Source of the DNA: CAZOHC01 sp964579845
GTDB lineage: Bacteria; Patescibacteriota; Microgenomatia; Levybacterales; UBA12049
DNA length: 19,579 nucleotides
NCBI GenBank assembly: GCA_964579845.1
Contig: CAZOHC010000023.1
Span: 1-19,579, forward strand
Reading direction: 5' to 3'
Shown piece by piece: positions 7,091 to 14,040 of this stretch. The first letter of the stretch is position 1, and every line of letters begins with the position of its first letter. Both the position numbers and the translations under genes were made by a program. The notes under the pieces were generated by a model, which saw only the letters and a list, made by a program, of their open reading frames with translations, was not told where the DNA came from and did not search any database.

Positions 7091-8158
7091 ATGAAGATTG
7101 CGATGCTCTCAACTCCCTGGATAGCTATCCCTCCCAAAGGATACGGCGGGATTGAGCTTGTTGTTTCCAATCTGACCGAAGAACTCGTCAAAAGAGGACA
7201 CGAGGTTACAATTATCGCGACTGGTGATTCAAAAACATCCGGAAAACTGAGATATCTGTACCCGCGTGCATTAGGCAACAATCTGGAACTAAAAAAGAAT
7301 CCATTCCATTTACTTCAGCATCTGCATTTTGCGGCAAAAATCATACAGGAACATGATTTTGATATCGTACACAATCATCTGGAACAATTCGGACTCATAT
7401 TTCTTGACCTTATGAAAATCCCCAGTATTCACACGCTCCATAGCGCTTTTTATAAAAACCTTACATCTACTTCCGGTAATATCAAAAGCAAACGGAGTAT
7501 CCTGCAGCAGTGTAAATATCACAATTTTATAAGCATCTCGGATAATCAACGGAAAGGACTGCCCGGTCTCAACTATCTTGAGACTATATACAATGGTATT
7601 AATACGGACAATTTTCAGTTCCATGCAGGTAAAGGAACATATCTGGCCTGGCTGGGTCGGGTTACCCCGAATAAAGGACTTGATATCGCCATACAGATCG
7701 CACGCAAGGCAGGACTCCCTCTGAAAGCGGCAGTTTTTATTGACGAAGGTGAACGTCCGTATTATGAAAAAGAAATTGTACCACTGCTTGACGATCAAAT
7801 AGAAGTGATAGATGAATTGACTGATATCCAGAAAAAAAACTCGTTCCTCGGCGATGCGATTGCCACGCTTTTTCCCATTCGGTGGGATGAACCGTTCGGC
7901 TTGGTTATGATTGAATCTATGGCTTCCGGAACACCCGTAATAGCGTATGACCGCGGGTCAGTCCGCGAGATCATCCGCGACGGAGAGACGGGATTTGTTG
8001 TACAGGATGAGAGTCACCTGTTGAAGGCATTGAATAAAATCGGTACAATAGATCGTCGAAGATGTTCAGATTACGCAAAACAGAACTTTAGTATCGAAAA
8101 AATGGTTGAATCTTATCTAGCAGTTTACAATCGTGTTCTTTCATCATATGAAACATAA
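7091..8158 (+). CDS. GT4-family glycosyltransferase, paralog of the next gene
   Basis: This predicted GT-B retaining glycosyltransferase of 355 residues opens with MKIAMLSTPWIAIPPKGYGG, in which the PPKGYGGIE loop is characteristic of a GT4 subgroup. It continues with a DIVHNHLEQF segment and IHTLHSAF in the acceptor domain. The donor domain starts near residue 180 with WLGRVTPNKGLDIAI. It contains the catalytic/donor-binding E267-x7-E275 in the FPIRWDEPFGLVMIESMASG stretch and then TPVIAYDRGS. The same FPI(R/Q)WDEPFGLV signature and the ending pattern I-x-x-I-D-R-x-x-C-x-x recur in the downstream glycosyltransferase, so the two are probably tandem paralogs. The reading frame overlaps the next gene by 11 nt, indicating translational coupling. 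Role: likely sequential steps in surface glycan assembly, inferred from clustering; substrates unknown. Confidence 0.92.
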   Translation: MKIAMLSTPWIAIPPKGYGGIELVVSNLTEELVKRGHEVTIIATGDSKTSGKLRYLYPRALGNNLELKKNPFHLLQHLHFAAKIIQEHDFDIVHNHLEQFGLIFLDLMKIPSIHTLHSAFYKNLTSTSGNIKSKRSILQQCKYHNFISISDNQRKGLPGLNYLETIYNGINTDNFQFHAGKGTYLAWLGRVTPNKGLDIAIQIARKAGLPLKAAVFIDEGERPYYEKEIVPLLDDQIEVIDELTDIQKKNSFLGDAIATLFPIRWDEPFGLVMIESMASGTPVIAYDRGSVREIIRDGETGFVVQDESHLLKALNKIGTIDRRRCSDYAKQNFSIEKMVESYLAVYNRVLSSYET

Positions 8159-9266
8159 AATCTTGATACTCGGATCGGTAGCCGCTGCCTGTCCCCCGAA
8201 AAAACAAGGCGGTACCGAACGGGTCGCCTATTATCAAGCAAAACAGCTTGCCCAACACGGATGGGATATTTTATTTGTCGGCGGAAGCGGGACAAAAGAT
8301 AACTTCCAGGAAGAGCTTGAGCGGGAAAACGCAGATAGTGGAACTATTCTATCGCACATTACTTTCTCTGAAATAGGCGGCGGGACCCAGTTCGGAAATG
8401 CTGAAAACGCTAAGCAGTTTGATCCTGCTTACACTGAAGCATCACGTCGAATGCGTCTGGAAAATGTCAGTCTCACCCACGCACAACAGTATCTATTTGA
8501 CAGAAAAGATGATTACGCTCTTGTTCTCAACAATCTGAGGGGTGCTTCTCCCCTGATTCAGGCTGCCCAATTTCTCGGCAAACCCTGGATCAATGTGATG
8601 CATCTCAATATATTTCCTGAGCTTGCAGAGGTTTACAAAAAATATAATACATCCGTTATAACCCTTGCATCTCACCAAAAGGAAGCATTCCCTGAACTCA
8701 ATCATCTTGCCACCATTTTCAATCCGATCAATACAGCATCGTTTACATTCGGTGATACACCGAAAGGCTACGCCCTGATGGTCGGAACAATCGGATATCA
8801 CAAAAACCAAAAAGATGCGATCCTCGCTGCACGCCACGCTGGGGTACCACTCGTTCTTGCCGGTAAAATCAGAGATCAGGATTATTTCGAAAACGAAATT
8901 AAACCTGCAATTGACGGGAACTCAATTCAGTATGTCGGAGAATTGAATTTTGAGGATAAAGTACGGCTTTACCGAAATGCATCTGCCTTTCTTTTTCCCA
9001 TTCAATGGGACGAACCATTTGGGCTGGTAGCGATTGAGGCTTTGGCATGCGGAACTCCGGTCATAGCATATCCAAATGGCGGCCCAAAACAGATTGTACA
9101 GGAAGGAAAAAATGGTTTTTTAGTCAACAATGTCGATGAGATGGCGCTCAGACTGAAAGAGATTTCAAAAATTGATCGCACCTACTGTCGCCGGGATGTC
9201 GAACAGCGTTTCGATGAAAATGTAATCGGAAAACAGTATGCCGATGCCATTCAAAAGTTTATGTAA
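8148..9266 (+). CDS. GT4-family glycosyltransferase, paralog of the preceding gene
   Basis: The 372-residue product starts at ATG 8148 (MKHKILILGSVAAACPP), which puts the beta-strand and glycine-rich loop (KKQGGTERVAYYQAKQL) at the usual distance. A GTG 15 nt upstream in the same frame is an alternative. The acceptor domain includes VLNNLRGASPLI and WINVMHLNIF. The donor domain begins near residue 205 (ALMVGTIGYHKNQKDAI) and has E289-x7-E297 in FPIQWDEPFGLVAIEALACG, followed by TPVIAYPNGGPKQIV. It overlaps the upstream gene by 11 nt and is followed after 5 nt by the DUF218-like gene, so the three form one operon (7091-10279). In the conserved Arg/Lys-rich positions it differs from its neighbour, so different acceptors are likely. 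Specificity is not determinable from sequence. Confidence 0.92.
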   Translation: MKHKILILGSVAAACPPKKQGGTERVAYYQAKQLAQHGWDILFVGGSGTKDNFQEELERENADSGTILSHITFSEIGGGTQFGNAENAKQFDPAYTEASRRMRLENVSLTHAQQYLFDRKDDYALVLNNLRGASPLIQAAQFLGKPWINVMHLNIFPELAEVYKKYNTSVITLASHQKEAFPELNHLATIFNPINTASFTFGDTPKGYALMVGTIGYHKNQKDAILAARHAGVPLVLAGKIRDQDYFENEIKPAIDGNSIQYVGELNFEDKVRLYRNASAFLFPIQWDEPFGLVAIEALACGTPVIAYPNGGPKQIVQEGKNGFLVNNVDEMALRLKEISKIDRTYCRRDVEQRFDENVIGKQYADAIQKFM

Positions 9267-9271
9267 ATCAT

Positions 9272-10279
9272 ATGGAAAATGCAGAAACTCCGGTAAACAA
9301 TATTGGGAGTGAAATAAACAAACCACCTGAAACCGAACATAAATCACCTCTTCAGACAGTGATTGTCGCTGGTATGGGACCGGTAGATCTTGCTGAGATC
9401 CGATCCTCGGATCGTCTTTTCCCCAACTCACCATATGCAAGACGGAATGCACAGGCAGCAAAAATTCTTGCCTCACGGGGTTTGAGTGATACCGTAATTA
9501 TGAGCGGGTTTCAAAGCAATCCGGAAACGTCAGTCACAGAAGCAGCTCTTCAAAAAGACACCTATGACAGAATGCAGGCAACGTTTCTTCCCAAAGAGCT
9601 TCGTCAGGAAGCGTCTGAAAAAGCTCAAAATGCTATTGTTGAGGAAGCACAGGCCGAAACGACGTTTGCCAATATCACCCGCTCACTCAATCTTTTGGAC
9701 AAAAACAACAACGGGCTTTATGAAAATCCGTTTTCTGTCCTTTCGTCACGATTCCATACACCCCGAATAGCAGAAATGGTTAAAGCCTTTGGACTGAATG
9801 CAAAAGTTCTTTCTGCCGAAGAGATCATGGAACACTACGGATACCGCAACATTGACCCCGAACAGATTGCAGATTCCTCGGGCAATAAAGTACCGTTTCA
9901 GGAAAAACTGGATGAAACGTATGCAAACCAGCCGGGCGGATTGCAAAACCTGCAAGACAATCCTTCTTATGTCACTTTTGAGTTGGGAAAAATCGAGTCT
10001 GATGTCCGTTTACAGCAAATGGCAACAGCGCTCAAAAGGTATTATGAAGAAAAAGGTGTAAAACTTCCGGATTGTTATGAAAAAATTCCTCAAAATTTTG
10101 ACACAAATTTCAATTATGATGAATTGCGGGCTTCATTCAGAGAAATCCAGTTCAGCAAACATCCATATACAGGCTCTATGACCGGCGACGAATATAAAGA
10201 ACTTGCACGGGTGCATGCTTCAGAGACAACCATGATGCTAAATGAAACCGATCCCAACCCTCCCACCGTAAGGGGATGA
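9272..10279 (+). CDS. DUF218/YdcF-like domain protein
   Basis: The N-terminal 30 residues are polar and probably disordered. Residues about 30-185 resemble the DUF218 (YdcF/SanA) fold: a hydrophobic strand ending in Gly (TVIVAGMGPVD), then SPYARRNAQAAKIL, VIMSGFQSN, the acidic/Thr motif EAQAETTFANITRSLNLL, and the strand plus basic loop FSVLSSRFHTPRIAEMVKAFG. The family is linked to envelope or cell-wall metabolism and to nucleotide-like ligands, but biochemical roles are poorly known. Most relatives carry N-terminal membrane helices; this one has none, so it is predicted to be cytosolic. The C-terminal 150 residues, mostly helical and charged, are an extension I do not recognise. It closes the glycosyltransferase operon, starting 5 nt after the previous stop with no Shine-Dalgarno site, which suggests a partner role in glycan metabolism. 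Family call is moderately secure. Confidence 0.7.
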   Translation: MENAETPVNNIGSEINKPPETEHKSPLQTVIVAGMGPVDLAEIRSSDRLFPNSPYARRNAQAAKILASRGLSDTVIMSGFQSNPETSVTEAALQKDTYDRMQATFLPKELRQEASEKAQNAIVEEAQAETTFANITRSLNLLDKNNNGLYENPFSVLSSRFHTPRIAEMVKAFGLNAKVLSAEEIMEHYGYRNIDPEQIADSSGNKVPFQEKLDETYANQPGGLQNLQDNPSYVTFELGKIESDVRLQQMATALKRYYEEKGVKLPDCYEKIPQNFDTNFNYDELRASFREIQFSKHPYTGSMTGDEYKELARVHASETTMMLNETDPNPPTVRG

Positions 10280-10292
10280 TGTCTGATAACCC

Positions 10293-10321
10293 TTTTCAAA
10301 ACATACATTGTCCGTTATCAT
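10293..10321 (+). promoter_or_regulatory. Promoter of the small gene at 10329
   Basis: TTTTCA (10293-10298), a 17-nt spacer and TATCAT (10316-10321) precede ATG 10329 by 7 nt. This favours 10329 over the in-frame TTG at 10308, which would lie upstream of the predicted transcript start. Confidence 0.5.
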
Positions 10322-10328
10322 TCTTAGT

Positions 10329-10634
10329 ATGGCTGACATGAAATCAATTGCTGATGTACTTAAAAAATTTGATCCGGTTGAGGATAAATATGTTTCACGA
10401 GAGTTTCAAACGTTCGGAATTTATCTCTCTGAAAAACTACAAGATCCTCGACGCAAAGCCCTATACATCAAAATGGCCAAGGAGCTTCCTCGTCCGGTTC
10501 TGGAACAGGCTCTCCGATTCGTTGTGGATTCGAAAGCACGAAGCAAAGGTGCGCTCTTTATGTGGAAACTCAAAGAAATGGGAGTCTTTCAGAAATATGG
10601 ATTCTCTACCCGAGGAGCGACTAAGAAGAAATAA
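10329..10634 (+). CDS. Small basic hypothetical protein, 101 residues
   Basis: The start is ATG 10329 (MADMKSIADVL...), chosen from the promoter position. The product is short, basic and all-helical in appearance, with a Lys-rich C-terminus (GATKKK). It contains the well-ordered stretch KALYIKMAKELPRPVLEQAL followed by a helix ending in ALFMWKLKEMG. There is no signal peptide or membrane segment. The composition would suit a nucleic-acid-associated or ribosome-associated protein, but that is only a guess; I do not recognise the family. It sits alone between the glycosyltransferase operon and the repeat-preceded gene pair at 10719-11910. Confidence 0.75.
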   Translation: MADMKSIADVLKKFDPVEDKYVSREFQTFGIYLSEKLQDPRRKALYIKMAKELPRPVLEQALRFVVDSKARSKGALFMWKLKEMGVFQKYGFSTRGATKKK

Positions 10635-10650
10635 CACATAAGAAGATATA

Positions 10651-10679
10651 TTTCTAATTTCTAATTTCTAATTTCTAAT
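10651..10679. repeat. Tandem heptamer repeat, four copies of TTTCTAA
   Basis: Four exact head-to-tail copies of TTTCTAA occupy 10651-10678, and one further T starts a fifth copy. The array lies in the 84-nt gap between two genes and ends 5 nt before a TTGACT -35 element. Such arrays can change copy number by slippage; an effect on the neighbouring promoter is a hypothesis. Confidence 0.9.
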
Positions 10680-10683
10680 CAAA

Positions 10684-10712
10684 TTGACTACTTCATTCCT
10701 TTCTGATAGCTT
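10684..10712 (+). promoter_or_regulatory. Promoter of the gene pair at 10719-11910
   Basis: TTGACT (10684-10689) is a near-consensus -35. Seventeen nt later is TAGCTT (10707-10712), a weak -10, and the ATG follows after 6 nt. The strong -35 and the spacing support the call; TTTAAT at 10711-10716 is an alternative -10 but sits very close to the ATG. Confidence 0.45.
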
Positions 10713-10718
10713 TAATAT

Positions 10719-11042
10719 ATGATCCTCTCTCCTGAATTTATAAAAAAAATAGAAATTGAGTATCTTCGACTTCTTGCTAAGTTACTCCGGGACGGAAAAA
10801 TAAATCGCAAAACTGCTAAAGATGCTTCCATAGAATATCTCAAACTTCTTCCCATTTCTTCCTCTGAGGACTTAATGGCAAAAATATCACCATTTGTTAA
10901 ACAATATCCTCAACTCTATGCATACGAAATTTACCTTTTGCATGAGATTGAAGAGATTAAGACACAGAAGGTATTAGAAAAAATGCGGATCTACCTCAAA
11001 AGTGACAAAATAGATGAAGCTATAAGTTTAGTTCAAACATAA
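10719..11042 (+). CDS. Small helical hypothetical protein, 107 residues
   Basis: This is an unrecognised protein. It is predicted to be all helical, rich in Leu, Lys, Glu and Ile, with no signal peptide or membrane segment. Its helices (about residues 5-45 and 50-105) have an amphipathic look, suggesting a compact helical bundle or an oligomerisation partner. The next gene starts 1 nt after its TAA, so the two are almost certainly co-transcribed and translationally coupled. That next gene encodes a C-terminally anchored membrane protein, so this small product may be its cytoplasmic partner; this is inference from coupling. The start follows the promoter at 10684-10712 by 6 nt. Confidence 0.75.
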   Translation: MILSPEFIKKIEIEYLRLLAKLLRDGKINRKTAKDASIEYLKLLPISSSEDLMAKISPFVKQYPQLYAYEIYLLHEIEEIKTQKVLEKMRIYLKSDKIDEAISLVQT

Positions 11043-11043
11043 T

Positions 11044-11910
11044 ATGGAAGGAGCTGTCGCAGCTGCTCAAGCTGTAGAAGGAATAGGAACTGCTGTTTCT
11101 GGAGCCGCAGAAGTAGCGGCTAGCGCTGCAGAAATCAGTACGGCGGCGACAACTGCTATAGAGACCGGAGGTGCTGCCGCAGAGCAACTTAGCCAGACTG
11201 GAGCTGTAGTTGAACAAGTCGTATCTGATATTCAAGGGGCAGATATTGTTGCCGGATTGGCGGACACTGCAGCATCAAACTCCAGTCCTGATGCAGCGAC
11301 ACAAAGTATACAATCACTGATCGAACAATTTGAGCAAAATCCTACCGAACAAGTAGCAGATATACTGGCAAAAGCTGAAACCGAAGGACAACTTCGATGG
11401 GAAGACGGTAAACCGACCATTGCTAATGCGACACCACTACCTGAACAAGTCACTAATAACCAATCAAGCGAAAATGAGCAAACAACTGATCAACGACAGA
11501 AAGAAGAATTAGATCAAGACAATACAGTCAAAGACACAGAAGAATCTCCTGAAAGCAATGATAGTGATGAACCCGAGACACCTGAAGAGCAACTTCTTGA
11601 GGCATCACAAGAAGCAGATAAACTAAAACAAGAAGGAAAAGAACAGATGCTGAAAAGGCTCAAGGAGCTTTATATGCAGCGAGCTGCACTTTTAGGGGAG
11701 CGATCCGCACTTGAAGCACTTCCTGAATCACCTGAAAAAAATCTTGCGATTGAAGATAATAATGTAAAACTGAAACCTATTGAAACGGAAATCAAACAAC
11801 TTGAAACATCTCTGGGCATAAAGAGTAAAACTTCATTAAAGAAGCTTTTACTCGTCCTCGTAGCAGCTGCAGGTGCAGGGATTATTATGAAAGGTTATCA
11901 AAACAGGTAA
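11044..11910 (+). CDS. Ala-rich protein with coiled coil and C-terminal membrane anchor, 288 residues
   Basis: I do not recognise a family. Residues 1-85 are strikingly rich in Ala, Gly, Val and Thr with few charges, arranged like repeated short helices or a glycine-zipper-like segment. Residues about 90-180 are acidic and Gln/Asn/Ser-rich, probably disordered. Residues about 180-260 form a charged helix or coiled coil (SQEADKLKQEGKEQMLKRL, then EKNLAIEDNNVKLKPIETEI). The final 25 residues hold one hydrophobic helix (KKLLLVLVAAAGAGIIMKG) with a four-residue basic tail. There is no N-terminal signal, so a tail-anchored topology is predicted, as for the 1901-3235 product. It starts 1 nt after the previous stop. 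The stop codon is 2 nt from the convergent GH18-like gene. Confidence 0.82.
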   Translation: MEGAVAAAQAVEGIGTAVSGAAEVAASAAEISTAATTAIETGGAAAEQLSQTGAVVEQVVSDIQGADIVAGLADTAASNSSPDAATQSIQSLIEQFEQNPTEQVADILAKAETEGQLRWEDGKPTIANATPLPEQVTNNQSSENEQTTDQRQKEELDQDNTVKDTEESPESNDSDEPETPEEQLLEASQEADKLKQEGKEQMLKRLKELYMQRAALLGERSALEALPESPEKNLAIEDNNVKLKPIETEIKQLETSLGIKSKTSLKKLLLVLVAAAGAGIIMKGYQNR

Positions 11911-11912
11911 TC

Positions 11913-13034
11913 TCAAAAATACCCCCATACCCAATAGCCTATACTTCCTATCCCCTGCTCTTCAAGATACTTCTTTTTAACTTCAACTGACTCTCTATCT
12001 TCGTACCACAACTCATGACTATATCCTTCACTGTCTGTATAGGTAATTTTTTTTTCTTTTGTATTTGTATCTGTATGTAAAATACAAGAATCAGCACTAA
12101 CTCTATTTTCCTTTGAACCTTGGATCAAGCTTGAAGATTCTCGGTGATCACAATGAGTATATCCTTTCTCTATCTCCCACAGTGGAATAGCTTTCGCCTG
12201 CTTTAGAGGTAAACCTTGGTCTCCCAGTGTCCAATCATATCCATACATGCCGAATGCTACTATCAATTTCTCAGGAGGGACTTCCTGTGAAAAGTCTCGA
12301 ATCATTCTCTTGAAATCATACTCCCCTTCCCGTTCGAAAGGAAAGTTTGCGCCCGGCTCCCCTCGACTCTTGTGGTAATCATAGGCCATGATAAGGACTT
12401 TATCTGACATTGCCCCTAATTTTTTTACATCATACGGTCTTCCTCGGTAAAATGTGTCTCCATACAAAGCAATGACTACTTCTTTTTTTTCCTTACGAAC
12501 AGTATCAGATACTTTTTGAGTAAACGCTGATATATTTTGCTGCACATCAGAAAAAGGAATAACACTCATTTCCAGATCAAGGACAATCCCGTCAAAGTTG
12601 TGCTGCCTTACAAGACTCATTGTTTCTGATATAACGCTATCCTGAGCTGACTCATCGTCAAGAATTGCAATATTGGTCTGTGTATCCAGCATCCGAAGAG
12701 TGAACAAGCGCTGCTGTTTAGCAGATGATTGTGAGACAAATCGTTGAATATTAGAATATCCTGTATCCTTTTTCAGCACTCCCTTTGTATCCGGAGTCAC
12801 ACCGAAATACATAAGTGTATCGTACTCATATGTCGCACCAGTACGTGGAATATTCCAATATGGAACAAATATAGAACGGGATGTAATGGCTACACGATCT
12901 GGGCTATCTTGATTTTGCTCTCTTGTATCAGTTTTTGATTGATTATCGACCAATGATCCGCGACTCTCACGGGTTGCCATATAGATTGCCCCGCCAAGGA
13001 TGATACAGCATAACACAAATGCAAATCTTTTCAT
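11913..13034 (-). CDS. Secreted or membrane-anchored GH18 (YaaH/SleL-like) glycoside hydrolase
   Basis: This 373-residue protein has an N-terminal hydrophobic segment (about residues 4-20, with Cys at 9-10). It is either a signal peptide or an anchor, so the enzyme should act outside the membrane. From about residue 50 it shows GH18 features: a barrel strand RSIFVPYWNI, the catalytic strand FDGIVLDLEM with D148, D153 and the proton donor E155 (the family's DxxxxDxE pattern), the VLIMAYDYH strand near residue 217, and the closing IGSIGYWVWG. These match the YaaH-type branch, which cleaves N-acetylglucosamine-containing cell-wall glycans; chitin-type substrates are also possible. A Cys/Ser-rich insertion lies at about 290-320. 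The promoter TATAAT (13046-13041) ends 6 nt before the ATG, divergent from the transaldolase gene. Confidence 0.82.
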   Translation of the reverse strand: MKRFAFVLCCIILGGAIYMATRESRGSLVDNQSKTDTREQNQDSPDRVAITSRSIFVPYWNIPRTGATYEYDTLMYFGVTPDTKGVLKKDTGYSNIQRFVSQSSAKQQRLFTLRMLDTQTNIAILDDESAQDSVISETMSLVRQHNFDGIVLDLEMSVIPFSDVQQNISAFTQKVSDTVRKEKKEVVIALYGDTFYRGRPYDVKKLGAMSDKVLIMAYDYHKSRGEPGANFPFEREGEYDFKRMIRDFSQEVPPEKLIVAFGMYGYDWTLGDQGLPLKQAKAIPLWEIEKGYTHCDHRESSSLIQGSKENRVSADSCILHTDTNTKEKKITYTDSEGYSHELWYEDRESVEVKKKYLEEQGIGSIGYWVWGYF

Positions 13035-13040
13035 GCGTAT

Positions 13041-13046
13041 ATTATA
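13041..13046 (-). promoter_or_regulatory. -10 box of the GH18-like gene
   Basis: On the minus strand TATAAT (13046-13041) is a perfect hexamer ending 6 nt before the ATG at 13034. No clear -35 is seen. Confidence 0.6.
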
Positions 13047-13096
13047 CCTTCTTTCCTCTTACTGATTTTTAACTAGATACATGAGCTAAAATACGA

Positions 13097-13102
13097 TATA
13101 CT
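13097..13102 (+). promoter_or_regulatory. -10 box of the transaldolase gene
   Basis: TATACT ends 9 nt before ATG 13112, the longest such spacing among the better boxes here. The -35 is weak. The 77-nt divergent gap with the GH18-like gene holds both boxes about 50 nt apart, with no overlap. Confidence 0.5.
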
Positions 13103-13111
13103 ACTTAGCAT

Positions 13112-14008
13112 ATGTCAATCAAACTACCCAAAATCTTTCTTGATTCCGGAGATCCGGAAGAAACAAAAAAAGCAAAATCATTGCTCGGTTTTCTCGATGG
13201 ACAGACCACCAATCCGAGCCTTGTCGCCAAAAACCCTGAGGTACAAGCATACCTAGCTAAAGGAAATAAACTGAAAGAAGATGAACTTCTGAACATGTAT
13301 CGCCAGATTATTGAGGAAATTAGTAAAGAAATCGCCGGACCCATCTCAGTAGAAACATATGCTGACTGGGATACACCTGCCGAAGCTATGCTCGAACAGG
13401 CACAGGAAATGAAAAAATGGGGACATAATATTTATATCAAATTCCCCACTATCCCTGAGGGTTTGAAAGCCGCGAATGAATTTGTCAAAACCGGAGGAAA
13501 AGTCAATATGACTCTCGTTTTTGATCAGCAACAGGCAGCAGCTGTTTACGCTGCAACGCTCCCGACATTCCAACCAGCGTTTATCTCTCCCTTCATCGGG
13601 CGCTGGGATGACCGCGGCTACCGCGGGCTCGATCTTGTGAAAAACATTATTAAAATGTACAAGGAGTTTGATACCAAACGCAATGAACATAAAAGTCATG
13701 TCGAAGTTCTTGCTGCTTCGATAAGAAGTCTTGACCATTTTTATGCATCAATCTTTCTGGGAGCAGACATCATGACAATTCCGATGACAATTATCCGTGA
13801 ATGGATTGAGCAGGAACGCTGGGTACCTGATGAAAAATATCGTATTGAGACAGAAGGGCTAAATGCAATCATTTATAAAGATCTTCCTTATCGCGACGAC
13901 TATACCCAATATCCTGTCGAAAGAGAAGAAGGATCTTTGCTGGATGAAGGTTTGAAAAAATTTGTGAGTGACTGGAATAATCTTCTTGATAAACAAGTTT
14001 CGTATTGA
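13112..14008 (+). CDS. tal: Transaldolase
   Basis: Transaldolase moves a dihydroxyacetone unit between sugar phosphates (sedoheptulose-7-phosphate plus glyceraldehyde-3-phosphate to erythrose-4-phosphate plus fructose-6-phosphate) through a Schiff base on lysine, in the cytoplasmic pentose phosphate pathway. The 298-residue product shows the family's signatures in order: KIFLDSGDPEETKKA, the DGQTTNPSLVAKNP motif, GPISVETYAD, the catalytic lysine K110 in IYIKFP, KVNMTLVFDQQQA, and SPFIGRWDDRG. It ends with VLAASIRS and the GADIMTIPM strand. The length lies between short TalC-type and long TalB-type enzymes, and relatives such as fructose-6-phosphate aldolase cannot be fully excluded. The start fits the N-terminal strand. 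The next gene begins 32 nt downstream with its own promoter, whose -35 overlaps this stop codon. Confidence 0.9.
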   Translation: MSIKLPKIFLDSGDPEETKKAKSLLGFLDGQTTNPSLVAKNPEVQAYLAKGNKLKEDELLNMYRQIIEEISKEIAGPISVETYADWDTPAEAMLEQAQEMKKWGHNIYIKFPTIPEGLKAANEFVKTGGKVNMTLVFDQQQAAAVYAATLPTFQPAFISPFIGRWDDRGYRGLDLVKNIIKMYKEFDTKRNEHKSHVEVLAASIRSLDHFYASIFLGADIMTIPMTIIREWIEQERWVPDEKYRIETEGLNAIIYKDLPYRDDYTQYPVEREEGSLLDEGLKKFVSDWNNLLDKQVSY

Positions 14009-14034
14009 CTATTACCTGAAAAGGTAAGTATAGT
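14005..14034 (+). promoter_or_regulatory. Promoter of the CAP-M28-CAP gene with a palindromic spacer
   Basis: TTGACT (14005-14010) lies over the transaldolase stop codon. An 18-nt spacer follows, then TATAGT (14029-14034), and the ATG comes 6 nt later. The spacer contains the perfect inverted repeat TTACCT-GAAA-AGGTAA. Confidence 0.65.
14012..14027. promoter_or_regulatory. Palindrome inside the promoter spacer, possible operator
   Basis: TTACCT (14012-14017) and AGGTAA (14022-14027) are exact inverted copies with a 4-nt GAAA centre, filling nearly the whole space between the -35 and -10. A regulator dimer bound here would directly control polymerase. Alternatively it could fold in RNA as a GNRA-capped hairpin at the end of the transaldolase transcript, but no U-tract follows. 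Confidence 0.5.
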
Positions 14035-14040
14035 TATGTT

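Noticed and set aside
10651..10679. CRISPR-like repeat array
   Set aside because: The units are 7 nt, directly adjacent with no spacers, so it is a simple tandem repeat.
11050..11056. GGAGCTG and AAGGAG just after ATG 11044 as a ribosome binding site
   Set aside because: It lies downstream of the start codon and would not direct any plausible later start in frame; the 1-nt gap to the previous gene explains initiation by coupling.
14012..14027. Hairpin as an intrinsic terminator of the transaldolase gene
   Set aside because: The stem is only 6 bp with 2 G-C pairs and is not followed by a T-run; its position between -35 and -10 fits an operator better.
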